DNA of 64,000 nt, taken from positions 1-64,000 of the forward strand of contig NZ_BCYZ01000015.1 of NCBI RefSeq assembly GCF_001598455.1, in the 5' to 3' direction. The position numbers were made by a program, and so were the translations under genes. The stretch is from Sphingomonas pruni NBRC 15498. Lineage in GTDB: Bacteria; Pseudomonadota; Alphaproteobacteria; Sphingomonadales; Sphingomonadaceae. Below are positions 31,483-40,687 of the stretch, one piece after another (position 1 is the first letter of the stretch; each line of letters begins with the position of its first letter). The notes beneath the pieces are model-generated. The model searched no databases. It worked only from the letters and a program-made list of their open reading frames with translations, and was not told the DNA's origin.

Positions 31483-34226
31483 CGGCGCCACGCCGTATTG
31501 CCGACGGCGCGACCGACAGTCTGCGCTTCACGTTCGACGGCCGCGCGATGACGGCGCGGCCCGGCGATACGCTCGCGGCGGCGCTGCTCGCGAACGGCGT
31601 GTCATTGGTCGCGCGGAGCTTCAAATATCACCGCCCGCGCGGCATCATGGCGGCGGGGGTCGAGGAACCCAATGCCCTGGTCACGGTCGGTGAGGGAGGG
31701 CGTACCGAGCCCAATACACGCGCGACCGATGTCTTCGTCTATGACGGTCTGGTCGCGCGCAGCCAGAATGCCTGGCCATCGTTGAATTTCGATATGGGCG
31801 CCATGAACGGGATGCTGGCGCGGTTCCTTCCGGCCGGATTCTATTACAAGACCTTCTTCGGGCCGGCGTCGCGCTGGATGCTCTACGAGCGGTTCATCCG
31901 CCGGGCGGCCGGCCTGGGCAAGGCGCCGGTCGATAGAGATCCCGACCATTTCGAGCATCGCGCGGCCTTTTGCGACGTGCTCGTCGTCGGCGGCGGGCCG
32001 GCCGGCATCCAGGTCGCGCGCGACGCGGCAGCGTCCGGCGGCCGCGTGATCCTGGTCGAGCAAGATGCCTTGCTCGGCGGCAGCGCCTTGCGCGACGGCA
32101 TTGCGGTTCCGGACCCGGTACAAGCCGGCGTGCGCATGATGCTGCGCACGACCGCGTCGGGCAATTGGGATCATGGCTTCGTCACCCTGGTCGAGCGGAT
32201 CGCCGAACCCGGTCAGCAGCCGCCCGCCGGAATGCCGGCGCAGCGCCTATGGCATGTTCGCGCCAAAAGGATCGTACTCGCGACCGGCGCGATCGAGCGC
32301 CCGCTGACGTTCGCGGGCAACGACCGCCCGGGCGTGATGCTCGCGAGCGCGGTGCGCGCCTATATCCGCCGCCACGGCGTACTGGCCGGCCAGAGGGTAG
32401 TGATCGCGACCAACAATGACGACGCCTATCGCACGGCCGATGCCGCGCGGGAGGCAGGCGGAACGGTCGTTGCGATCCTCGATAGCCGGCCGGAACCGCC
32501 GGCCGCAGAACATCCAACCTTCGCCGATGCCGTGCCGCTGGCGGCGCATGGCGGGCGCGGCGGGGTCACCGCCATCACGGCGCGTGTCGGCGCGACGACG
32601 CGGCGGTTCGATGCCGATGTCGTCGCGATGTCCGGCGGCTTCACCCCGGTCGTCCACCTGCACAGCCAGGCCGGCGGGACGCTCGGCTGGCGCGAGGACA
32701 TCCAAGCGTTCGTGCCCGAGGGCGGGCCCGAATGGATTGAGTCGGTCGGCAGTGCCGTGGGCGAAGTCGAGCCGATCGCTCCCGCTTCGGCAGAGTTGCC
32801 CGATCCCAAGCACAGCTTCATCGATTTCCAGAACGACGTCGCCGCCAGCGACGTCGATCTTGCCTGGCGCGAAGGCTATCGCTCGGTCGAGCACCTCAAG
32901 CGCTACACCACGCTCGGCATGGCGACCGATCAGGGCAAGACCAGCAATATGGCCGGTCTCGCCCGGCTGGCGACGAGCGCCGGAGTGACGATACCGCAGG
33001 CCGGCCTCACCACGTTCCGCCCGCCCTATACGCCGCTAACGCTGGGCGCGATGGCGGGAGCCGATGGCGGCGGTCACGCCGCGCCGCGGCGGCGAATCGC
33101 GCTTCACGACGTTCACGAGGCTCGCGCAGCCTTATGGCAGCCGCTTGGTTTGTGGCATCGCCCGCGCGCCTATCCACAGATCGGCGAGACGCTCCATGAC
33201 GCCGCCCTTCGCGAAGCGCGCGCGGTCCGTACTATCGCTGGCCTCACCGATGTTTCGACCCTGGCCAAGTTCGCGGTGCACGGCCCCGATGCGGCGCGCT
33301 TGCTCGAGATGGTCTGCGCGACGGGCATCGCCAAGCTGGCGGTCGGGCGCGGGCGCTACACCTTCATGCTGCGCGAAGACGGCATGGTGCTGGATGACGG
33401 CACCGTCTGGCGGCTCGACGAAAACGGCTATCTGCTGACCAGCTCGACCGGTGGCGCCGATCGGATGGAAGCGCATCTAAGCTACGTCCATCGCGTCCTT
33501 GCCCCGACATTGCGCGTCTCGGTCGTCGCGCAGCAGGAACATTATGCCGGGATCGCGCTGGCCGGGCCGCGTGCCGCAGCCATTCTCGCTGACCTCACCG
33601 GGATCGAGCCGCCCGCGCATATGGGGCTGGCGCGCGCCAAGGTCGCCGGTGTGCCAGCGCTGATCCTGGCCGCCAGCTATAGTGGCGAGCGCGCGTTCGA
33701 ACTCTATGCCGCCGGTCACGATGCGGCGCCCATATGGGGTGCAATCGAGGATAAGGTGCGCGCGGCCGGCGGCTTTCCCTATGGGCTCGAAGCGCTGGAG
33801 TTCCTGCGGATCGAGAAAGGGCACGTGGTGATCGGCGCCGAGGCCGATGGCCGCACCACGCCGCACGATCTCGGGCTCGAGCGCATGCTGCGCAAGGCAG
33901 GAGGGTTCGTCGGAGCGCAAGCGCTCGCGCGCCCTGCTTTGGCGGCGCCGGATCGGCGCCGGCTGGTCGGCCTCGTGTCTTCGGAGCAAATTCCCGAAGG
34001 CGCGATGCTAGTGGCGAATCACGGCGCCACGGTCGAAGGACATGTCACCTCCGCCGGACCGCGGTTGCTCGAATCCGGTGGCGCCGCCCTGGCCCTGCTC
34101 GCCGGCGGCATGGCGCGCGAGGGCGAGACGTTGCTTGCGACCTCGCCGACGCGCGACAGGCACGTTCGCGTCACCGTGACCGCTCCGGTGTTCCACGATC
34201 CCGATGGGGCGCGCTATCGTGATTGA
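31479..34226 (+). CDS. soxA: Sarcosine oxidase subunit alpha
   Basis: This 915-residue subunit contains the NAD- and tetrahydrofolate-binding sites of heterotetrameric sarcosine oxidase. An N-terminal Fer2_4-like domain (LRFTFDGRAMTARPGDTLAAALL...RSFKYHRPRG) has no cluster cysteines, as expected for SoxA. The central dinucleotide fold carries VLVVGGGPAGIQVARDAA near residue 168 and TGAIERPLTFAGNDRPGVM near 270. The C-terminal 370 residues are a GcvT-like aminomethyltransferase domain (FMLREDGMVLDDGTVWRL; LEFLRIEKGHVVIGAEADG) that transfers the one-carbon unit to tetrahydrofolate. It overlaps soxD upstream and soxG downstream. A complete gene of standard length. Confidence 0.96.
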   Translation: MTAPRRIADGATDSLRFTFDGRAMTARPGDTLAAALLANGVSLVARSFKYHRPRGIMAAGVEEPNALVTVGEGGRTEPNTRATDVFVYDGLVARSQNAWPSLNFDMGAMNGMLARFLPAGFYYKTFFGPASRWMLYERFIRRAAGLGKAPVDRDPDHFEHRAAFCDVLVVGGGPAGIQVARDAAASGGRVILVEQDALLGGSALRDGIAVPDPVQAGVRMMLRTTASGNWDHGFVTLVERIAEPGQQPPAGMPAQRLWHVRAKRIVLATGAIERPLTFAGNDRPGVMLASAVRAYIRRHGVLAGQRVVIATNNDDAYRTADAAREAGGTVVAILDSRPEPPAAEHPTFADAVPLAAHGGRGGVTAITARVGATTRRFDADVVAMSGGFTPVVHLHSQAGGTLGWREDIQAFVPEGGPEWIESVGSAVGEVEPIAPASAELPDPKHSFIDFQNDVAASDVDLAWREGYRSVEHLKRYTTLGMATDQGKTSNMAGLARLATSAGVTIPQAGLTTFRPPYTPLTLGAMAGADGGGHAAPRRRIALHDVHEARAALWQPLGLWHRPRAYPQIGETLHDAALREARAVRTIAGLTDVSTLAKFAVHGPDAARLLEMVCATGIAKLAVGRGRYTFMLREDGMVLDDGTVWRLDENGYLLTSSTGGADRMEAHLSYVHRVLAPTLRVSVVAQQEHYAGIALAGPRAAAILADLTGIEPPAHMGLARAKVAGVPALILAASYSGERAFELYAAGHDAAPIWGAIEDKVRAAGGFPYGLEALEFLRIEKGHVVIGAEADGRTTPHDLGLERMLRKAGGFVGAQALARPALAAPDRRRLVGLVSSEQIPEGAMLVANHGATVEGHVTSAGPRLLESGGAALALLAGGMAREGETLLATSPTRDRHVRVTVTAPVFHDPDGARYRD

Positions 34227-34650
34227 CGCAGATGTCGCCTTGGCTCCCGCGCGCGACGTGACCGTCCTCGACCTGTGGGAAGGCGAGCTTCCCGCGATCG
34301 CCGCGGGCGCGATGCAGGTCGAACCGCGCCGCTGGTGGCTGATCGATCGAGGCGAAGCGACCGAGGAGATAGACACGGCGATCGCCGGGCGTGGCGTGCT
34401 GGTGCCGATCGGCGGCGGACTGACCCGCGCGACGATCAGCGGGCCCGGGTGGCGCGATTTGCTGTCGGTCAGCGGCTTCTTCGACGTTCACCATTCGGGT
34501 TTCGGCGCAGGAAGCGCGGTAAGCACCATCATCCATCACGTGCCGGTACGGATCCGCGTCACCGGCGCGTCGAGCTGCGACGTCTTTTTCGCGACCAGCT
34601 ATGCATCAACGCTGGCCGAACTCTGGCAAAAGACCAGCAAGGGGGGATGA
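34204..34650 (+). CDS. soxG: Sarcosine oxidase subunit gamma
   Basis: This 148-residue GcvT-related small subunit completes the SoxBDAG complex. Recognizable features are VLDLWEGELPAIAAG, RRWWLIDRG, VSGFFDVHHSGF and the C-terminal FFATSYASTLAELW, which together match SoxG. The start is either ATG at 34204 (23-base overlap with soxA) or GTG at 34219 (8-base overlap); both are in frame. Its presence makes it likely that the complex is a true heterotetrameric oxidase feeding 5,10-methylene-tetrahydrofolate into the deformylase route encoded two genes downstream. Confidence 0.92.
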   Translation: MGRAIVIDADVALAPARDVTVLDLWEGELPAIAAGAMQVEPRRWWLIDRGEATEEIDTAIAGRGVLVPIGGGLTRATISGPGWRDLLSVSGFFDVHHSGFGAGSAVSTIIHHVPVRIRVTGASSCDVFFATSYASTLAELWQKTSKGG

Positions 34651-34654
34651 TCCG

Positions 34655-35983
34655 ATGAACGCGACCACCACACCTACTTTATCGCGGGGGCGCTGGTACG
34701 TCGTGTTCATCCTCGCGCTCGTCTATGCGGTCAACATCGCCGACCGCTACGTCGTTTCGACCGTGCTCGAGCCGATCCGCATCGAGTTCGGGCTCAGCGA
34801 TGCCGGCGTGGGCTGGTTGACCGGCGTGTCGCTGGCATTCTTCTACATCACGGTCGGCCTGCCGATCGCTCGGGTCGCGGATCGCTCGAACCGCCGCAAC
34901 ATCGTCGCCGCGGCGATGATCCTGTGGTCGGCGATGACCGCCTTGCTCGGCCTCACCCAGAATTATTGGCAGTTCCTGCTCGCGCGGATCGGCGTCGGCG
35001 TCGGCGAGGCAGGCGGCACCCCGCCATCGACCTCGATCATCGCCGATAATTTTCCGCGCGGGCGGCGTGCTTATGCGCTGACGATCTATGCGCTCGGGCT
35101 TCCGCTCGGCGCCTGGCTGGGATCGAGCGTCGCCGGGGCGATCGTCGATCACTTCCACAGCTGGCGCGCGGCGTTCCTGGCCCTCGGCATTCCCGGTGTC
35201 ATCTTCGGGTTGATCATCCTGCTGACCGTGCGCGAGCCGGTCCGCGGCCGGTTCGAGATGGTGACCGAAAACAGCGCGCCGCCGGCCACGTTCGTCGAAA
35301 CGTGCCGCTTCCTCTGGTCGCAGCGCTCGGCCTGGCACATCAATGCTGCCGGCACAGTGATCTGTTTGTGGGGCTGGGGCCTGTTGTTCTGGACGCAGAC
35401 CTTTTTCGAGCGCGCCTATCACTTGTCGACCGCCGAAGCCGGCGCGCGGCTGGGCACGATCTATTTCTGGGCAGGCATCGCCGCGACGATCGCGACCAGC
35501 GCCGTCCTGGCCTTGCCGCAGATGCAGGACCCCAAACGGATCGCGCGCTTCCTGGGGGCGATCGTGATCGTCTCGACCATCCCGTCGTTCATGATCTACT
35601 GGACGCGCTCGCTGACGGTCGCGACCGCGATGCTGTGGATCGTGATCCCGGCAGTCTATCTCTATGTCGGCCCGACCATGGCATTGCTGCTCAATTTCCT
35701 GCCGCCGACGATGCGCGCGCAGGGGATGGCGATCAGCCTGCTCACCGCCAACGTCGCCAATCTGATCATCGCGCCGAGCGCGGTCGGCTGGCTGAGCGAC
35801 CGACTGACCGGTCCCCTCGGCAACAATACCGAATCGCTGCGCTATTCGCTGCTGGCGCTGTCGCTGACCGGGTTCTGGGCAGGATATCACTATTTGACCA
35901 GCGTCCGCACCTACGGGCCGGACGACGAACGCGTGCGGGCCGCCAGTATGGCGACTCCTGCCATGACCTTGCAGAAGGCCTGA
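34655..35983 (+). CDS. MFS transporter
   Basis: This 442-residue major facilitator of the inner membrane is predicted to have 12 transmembrane helices. The MFS loop 2-3 signature is [23 protein letters not shown]; a charged periplasmic Arg-rich helix ([18 protein letters not shown]) and a GPLGNNT loop near the C-terminus are also seen. It falls in the Spns/hexuronate-like part of the family, which is common in sphingomonads. The ATG at 34655 has GGGGGG upstream and lies five bases after soxG. It presumably imports the N-methylated substrate (or exports a product); the specificity cannot be read from the sequence. Confidence 0.9.
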   Translation: MNATTTPTLSRGRWYVVFILALVYAVNIADRYVVSTVLEPIRIEFGLSDAGVGWLTGVSLAFFYITVGLPIARVADRSNRRNIVAAAMILWSAMTALLGLTQNYWQFLLARIGVGVGEAGGTPPSTSIIADNFPRGRRAYALTIYALGLPLGAWLGSSVAGAIVDHFHSWRAAFLALGIPGVIFGLIILLTVREPVRGRFEMVTENSAPPATFVETCRFLWSQRSAWHINAAGTVICLWGWGLLFWTQTFFERAYHLSTAEAGARLGTIYFWAGIAATIATSAVLALPQMQDPKRIARFLGAIVIVSTIPSFMIYWTRSLTVATAMLWIVIPAVYLYVGPTMALLLNFLPPTMRAQGMAISLLTANVANLIIAPSAVGWLSDRLTGPLGNNTESLRYSLLALSLTGFWAGYHYLTSVRTYGPDDERVRAASMATPAMTLQKA

Positions 35984-35988
35984 CCCGC

Positions 35989-36843
35989 GTGCCGCATTTC
36001 ATTCTGGTCCTGTCCTGCCCGGATCGGCCGGGCGTCGTGGCGGCGGTGTCGGCGCATATTTTCGCATGCGGCGGCAACATCCTCGATTCCCATCAATATA
36101 ACGACCCGGAGACCGATCGCTTCTTCCTGCGCACCGTCTTCGTGCTGGCGGACGACGCGCTGGCACCGGATCTCGCGGCCGGGTTCGATCGCCTGCGGCG
36201 CGACTATGCGATGGAAATGTCGTTGCGGCCCTGCGGCGCCCGGCAGCGTGTCCTGATCCTGGTCTCCAAATTCGACCATTGCCTGGTCGACCTGCTCTAC
36301 CGTCAACGGATCGGCGAGCTCGACATGGAGGTGGCCGGGATCGTCTCCAATCATTCGCTCGAGGCGATCGGCAATCCCGATTTCGGCGCAATCTCCTTTC
36401 ATCACCTGCCGGTCACCGCCGCAACCAAGGCAGAGCAAGAGGCGAGGCTGCTCGCGACCATCGAGCGGAGTCGCGCCGATCTGATCGTACTCGCCCGCTA
36501 TATGCAGATCCTGTCGGACGATCTGGCCAGGGCGCTGGCGGGGCGCTGCATCAACATCCATCACAGCTTCCTGCCCGGCTTCAAGGGCGCCAAACCCTAT
36601 CACCAGGCGCACGCCCGCGGGGTGAAGGTGATCGGCGCGACGGCGCATTACGTCACCGCCGACCTCGACGAAGGGCCGATCATCGAACAGGACGTCGAGC
36701 GGATCAGCCATGCCGACACGCCCGAGGATCTGATCCGCAAGGGCCGCGACATCGAGCGGCGGGTGCTGTCGCGCGCGGTTGGGCTGCACCTTGATGGGCG
36801 CGTGTTGATGAACGGCCCGCGGACCGTGGTGTTCAGGGACTGA
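35989..36843 (+). CDS. purU: Formyltetrahydrofolate deformylase
   Basis: This is a 284-residue PurU. The N-terminal ACT domain (1-80; [18 protein letters not shown]) is a regulatory amino-acid-sensing domain. The C-terminal formyltransferase-fold domain holds the catalytic triad Asn189 and His191 ([12 protein letters not shown]) and Asp227 (DLDEGPII). It hydrolyses 10-formyl-tetrahydrofolate to formate and tetrahydrofolate, recycling the folate loaded by sarcosine oxidase. PurU genes sit beside soxBDAG in many bacterial sarcosine/betaine operons. The start is GTG at 35989, five bases after the transporter stop. Confidence 0.96.
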   Translation: MPHFILVLSCPDRPGVVAAVSAHIFACGGNILDSHQYNDPETDRFFLRTVFVLADDALAPDLAAGFDRLRRDYAMEMSLRPCGARQRVLILVSKFDHCLVDLLYRQRIGELDMEVAGIVSNHSLEAIGNPDFGAISFHHLPVTAATKAEQEARLLATIERSRADLIVLARYMQILSDDLARALAGRCINIHHSFLPGFKGAKPYHQAHARGVKVIGATAHYVTADLDEGPIIEQDVERISHADTPEDLIRKGRDIERRVLSRAVGLHLDGRVLMNGPRTVVFRD

Positions 36844-36857
36844 GCGGGGAAAAGGCG

Positions 36858-37991
36858 ATGACGATGCTGACGATGATGCTGGCGGCCGCCGCAACAACGG
36901 GTGCGGTCGATTATAGCCGCGACGACACCTGGCTCTGCCGCCCCGGCCGCAACGACGTCTGCGCCGGCGACCTGTCGATGACGCGGATCGACCCCGACGG
37001 GAGCAGCCACATCGTGCGCGCGCCGCAAGCCCGGCCGGCCGATATCGATTGCTTCTACGTCTACCCGACTGCCTCGCTCGATCCCGGCGATAATAGCGAC
37101 CTCATTCCCGGCGACGGCGAGAAGGGACTGACCACCGCGCAGTTCGCGCCGTTCCGCAGCGTGTGCCGAACCTTCGCGCCGCTCTATCGTCAGGTCACGT
37201 TGACCGCGCTCCGCAAGGTGCTGGTGGCCGGCACACAGAAGCGCGCGGGCGATTTCGACCTCGCTTATGGCGATGTCGTCGCGGCATGGCGCAATTACCT
37301 GAAGCGCAACAATGGCGGCCGACCGTTCGTGTTGGTCGGCCACAGCCAGGGCTCGATGCTGCTCAAGAGACTGGTCGCCGAAGAGATCGACGGCAAGCCG
37401 ATTCAGCGCCGCATGCTCTCGGCGATCCTGCCGGGCACCGCGATCCTCGTGCCGCTGGGCAAGGGCGTGGGCGGCAGTTTCAAGTCCGTGCCTTTATGCC
37501 TCACGGCGAGCCAGACCGGCTGCGTCGTCACCTGGGCAAGCTATCGCGCGGATACGCCGCTGGTCGAGAAGGCGCTGTTCGGCCGCTCGGACGAAGCAGG
37601 CATGGAAGCCGGCTGCACCAATCCCGCGAGGCTAGAGGGCGGCGCGGCAGTGCTCGATCCGATCCTGGGCTTTCCGTGGTGGAAAGGCGGATACGCGCTC
37701 TATGCGACGCCCAAGACCGGCTGGCCGGTCAAGACGCGGTTCGTCCAGATGCCGGGCCTGCTCAGCGGAGAGTGCGTGACCGCGGGCGCGTTCAATTATC
37801 TCGCGATCAAGGTCGCGCCGGGCCGCCGAGGCGGGATTGCCGATACGGTGGTCGGCACCGGATCGGTCGGCGACGCGGCCTTCCCCGATTGGGGTTTCCA
37901 CGTGATCGACATGGCGGTGGTCGAGGGCGACCTGCTCAGGCTCGTCGCCAGCGAACGCACCGCCTGGCGCAGGCGCACCACGCGCCGGTGA
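36858..37991 (+). CDS. DUF3089 family secreted alpha/beta hydrolase
   Basis: This 377-residue protein of the DUF3089 family has a short hydrophobic N-terminus (MTMLTMMLAAAATTGAVD) that is a likely signal peptide. The alpha/beta-hydrolase nucleophile is Ser163 in GHSQGS, with six or more cysteines that could form disulphides (WLCRPGRNDVC). DUF3089 proteins are lipase/esterase-like but few have been characterized. It follows purU by 14 bases on the same strand and may be the last gene of the sarcosine operon, or an independent unit. It ends at a hairpin shared with the convergent TonB receptor gene. Confidence 0.88.
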   Translation: MTMLTMMLAAAATTGAVDYSRDDTWLCRPGRNDVCAGDLSMTRIDPDGSSHIVRAPQARPADIDCFYVYPTASLDPGDNSDLIPGDGEKGLTTAQFAPFRSVCRTFAPLYRQVTLTALRKVLVAGTQKRAGDFDLAYGDVVAAWRNYLKRNNGGRPFVLVGHSQGSMLLKRLVAEEIDGKPIQRRMLSAILPGTAILVPLGKGVGGSFKSVPLCLTASQTGCVVTWASYRADTPLVEKALFGRSDEAGMEAGCTNPARLEGGAAVLDPILGFPWWKGGYALYATPKTGWPVKTRFVQMPGLLSGECVTAGAFNYLAIKVAPGRRGGIADTVVGTGSVGDAAFPDWGFHVIDMAVVEGDLLRLVASERTAWRRRTTRR

Positions 37992-37995
37992 CGCG

Positions 37996-38019
37996 CCGGC
38001 CGGACCGAAGTCCGGCCGG
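37996..38019. terminator. Hairpin between convergent genes, probable bidirectional terminator
   Basis: Perfect 9-base arms (CCGGCCGGA and its complement) with loop CCGAAG lie between the stop codons of the DUF3089 gene (+) and the TonB receptor gene (-). Only short T runs flank the stem. Confidence 0.7.
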
Positions 38020-38027
38020 GCAGATGC

Positions 38028-40517
38028 TTACAGCTTCACCTTGGCGCGAATGCCGATCGTCCGCGGACGCGCCACGTTGATGCGGCTGCCGGGCTGGTAA
38101 ACCTGGTAATAGGTCGCGCGCGAGACGTTGGTGATGCCGACCCCGTCGACCAGATTGTTGCCATAGAGGCCGAATTCGAACTTGCCGATGTCATAGGTGA
38201 TCGCCGCGCTGACGTTGTTCGATTCCGGGATCACCGCGAAGGTCTGGCTCGGACCAGTCGCGACCAGCTTCCCCGCGACAAGGGCCGTGGTGAAGTTGTT
38301 GAACGTCGTGTTCTGCGACGACTGATACTGATAGCCCGCCTGCAAGTGCAGGCTGCCATTGCCGACATTGCGGTCGTAGAAGATCTGCGCGCTGCCGGTC
38401 CATTGCGGATAATAAGGCGTGCGGTCGCCGTCGAACGCGCCCACCGTCGGGATATCGCCCTTGGCCCGGGAATCGTTGTACGATCCGCTGAGCTGGAAGG
38501 TGAGTTCCGGGGTCGCCTTGATCATCGTCTCGAGCTCGATGCCCTTGCTGGTGATCTTGCCCTTGTTGTCGGTGAAGAAATACGAGCAGTTGAGCCGCAG
38601 CCGCGTCTGCACGTCGCTCCAGTCGATATAATAAGCGCTGGCGTTGAAGGTGATCCGGCCATTGGCCAGCTTCGCCTTCTCGCCGATCGTATAGTTCCAC
38701 AATTTGTCCGGCCCGAAGGTGAGCGGCGCCGAACTGTAGCCGTAGGCGGCCAGATTCTGCGTGCACTGGCCGGCAATACCCGTGCTGCCCAGCGGCACCG
38801 GCTGGTTGCCGCCGCCATAGCGGAAGCCCTTGGCGACTTCGCCATAGATCATGAAATCGTCATTGACCTGGTACGAGATGTTCCCGCGCGGATTGACCCC
38901 GGTCGACTTCAGCCGTGCATTGGTGGTCAGCGGCACATGATCGACGACGCCGTAGACGCCGCCTTCGAACAGGTAATAGCTTTCCTTGAAGTCGAAATAT
39001 CGAATGCCGGCGGTAAGCGAGAGCTTCTTGGTGACGTGCCAAGTGCCGTCGGCATAGGCCGCGATCTGGCGCTCGTCGACGTCCTGCAGGCCCGAGAAGA
39101 TGTCGTCCGGCTGGAAGGCCGCATCGACGGTCTGCGAATTATACTGCCCGCCGGGGACGGCGAACGGGCCGTAAAAGTAATTCATGTACGACAGCTTGTC
39201 GAAGCCCGGTGTCGGGATGTCCTGACGCAGGTGACGCTTCTGCTTCTCGTAATAGACGCCCACCGTCCAGCTGACCGGGCCGCCGGGTTTGGACACCAAA
39301 CGGCCTTCGAGCATGTAATCCTTCAGCTTCTGGTCGATCTGGTACAATTCGGCCGGCAGCTTGAGCGCGATGTTCTTGTCGTAGCTCGTCGGCGCCTGGA
39401 ACAGCGGATAGGTCGTGTTGCTGATCGGCAGGCCGCTACCATAATCCTGGAAGAAATAGCCGATCTGCGGCTCGACGCTGGCGTCGAACCCGATCGCGCG
39501 GTCGGTATAGGCGCCCGTCACGATGACATGTGCGAAACCGGCATCATAATCGGCACCCAACGTGTAGAGCCGGAAACGGTCGTCGGTGCCTTCGGGGCCA
39601 TTGGTCAGGATGGTTTTCTTGTCGAAGCCGCTGAACGCGACATTGAGCCCCATCGCGCGGCTATATTCATAGGTCATGCTGGCATCGACCGTCAGCTTGG
39701 GATCCGGCGTCCAGCGCAGCGCGACACGACCCTGATAGGTGTTGTTGCGGTTCGCATCCTTCCTGTTCCGCCGGCCGATATTGTCGATCCAGCCGCCATC
39801 GCGCGCGACGTAGAAATTGCCGCGGATCGCGAGCGTGTCGGACAGCGGCAGGTTGATCATGCCGCGGCCGTTATAGCTCATCTCGCCGCCTTCGGTGGCC
39901 ATGGCGCCGACTTCGACATTGCCGAAGGTCGAGGTCAGATCGGGCTTGGCCGTCACGAAGCGGACCGTGCCCGCCATCGATCCGGCGCCGTAGAGCGTGC
40001 CCTGCGGTCCGCGCAGCACTTCGACGCGCTCGAGGTCATAGACTTTGAGGTCAGGGGTCTGGCCCTGGACCGAGATCGGCGTGTCATCGAGATAGACCGC
40101 AACGAGCGAGCGGTCGGACGTATCCGACGATGCATAACCGCCGGTCGACAAACCGCGCATGTTGAATTTCTGATAGCCCGGCGCACCCTCGGTGATCGAC
40201 AGAGAGGGCGTGAATTTGGCGATATCGGCGAGGTTGCCCTGGCCGCCTTTTGTGATCTCGTCGACGTTGATCACCGCGATCGCCATCGGCACCTTCTGCA
40301 GCGATTCCGCGCCCGAGCGATTCGCCGTGACGACGATGTCGTCGAGCGAGTCTCCTTGCGGCGCCGGCTTCGACGTATCGGCGCTGGCGGCGGGGTCGGT
40401 CGATTGAGCGTGCGCGACTGCCGGGGCCATTGCTCCAAGCGCGGCGCCCGAGAGCAGAAGGGGCATTATCCGCGCGAGCCCTACCCGTTTGTCCGTCGCT
40501 TGATGGATTGCATTCAT
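38028..40517 (-). CDS. TonB-dependent receptor
   Basis: This 829-residue outer-membrane transporter has a signal peptide (about 1-37, ending AHAQ), a TonB-box region around DDIVVTANRS at 58-67, and a plug domain (about 75-190; GFNMRGL-like segment and VEVLRGPQGTLYGAGSMAGTV). The 22-strand barrel ends in an aromatic/hydrophobic C-terminus typical of TonB receptors (IGIRAKVKL). Mature size is normal. The ATG at 40517 has a purine-rich ribosome binding site and is preferred to the ORF start at 40565. It follows the TPR-sulfotransferase gene on the same strand after 170 bases. The ligand is unknown and could be a conjugated form of the substrate used in region 3 (inference). Confidence 0.95.
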   Translation of the reverse strand: MNAIHQATDKRVGLARIMPLLLSGAALGAMAPAVAHAQSTDPAASADTSKPAPQGDSLDDIVVTANRSGAESLQKVPMAIAVINVDEITKGGQGNLADIAKFTPSLSITEGAPGYQKFNMRGLSTGGYASSDTSDRSLVAVYLDDTPISVQGQTPDLKVYDLERVEVLRGPQGTLYGAGSMAGTVRFVTAKPDLTSTFGNVEVGAMATEGGEMSYNGRGMINLPLSDTLAIRGNFYVARDGGWIDNIGRRNRKDANRNNTYQGRVALRWTPDPKLTVDASMTYEYSRAMGLNVAFSGFDKKTILTNGPEGTDDRFRLYTLGADYDAGFAHVIVTGAYTDRAIGFDASVEPQIGYFFQDYGSGLPISNTTYPLFQAPTSYDKNIALKLPAELYQIDQKLKDYMLEGRLVSKPGGPVSWTVGVYYEKQKRHLRQDIPTPGFDKLSYMNYFYGPFAVPGGQYNSQTVDAAFQPDDIFSGLQDVDERQIAAYADGTWHVTKKLSLTAGIRYFDFKESYYLFEGGVYGVVDHVPLTTNARLKSTGVNPRGNISYQVNDDFMIYGEVAKGFRYGGGNQPVPLGSTGIAGQCTQNLAAYGYSSAPLTFGPDKLWNYTIGEKAKLANGRITFNASAYYIDWSDVQTRLRLNCSYFFTDNKGKITSKGIELETMIKATPELTFQLSGSYNDSRAKGDIPTVGAFDGDRTPYYPQWTGSAQIFYDRNVGNGSLHLQAGYQYQSSQNTTFNNFTTALVAGKLVATGPSQTFAVIPESNNVSAAITYDIGKFEFGLYGNNLVDGVGITNVSRATYYQVYQPGSRINVARPRTIGIRAKVKL

Positions 40518-40687
40518 CGTCCCACCCCCCTTCGCCCTGATGCGATTATGTCCTCGGCGCGCCACAGCTTGCAGTTACAAGTCTTTGTCGGGTTCGCCGT
40601 CATCAGGCTCCCCCGAATCCCGCCATGCACGAAGCATTTTAATCGCATGGGGCCATCCAATATTGTCATCTGGCCGTAAAGGGACCG

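Noticed and set aside
38346..40679. 777-residue open frame on the plus strand, antisense to the TonB receptor
   Set aside because: It is composed of Arg/Val/Asp-rich sequence without motifs and mirrors the receptor codons; long antisense frames are common in GC-rich coding DNA.
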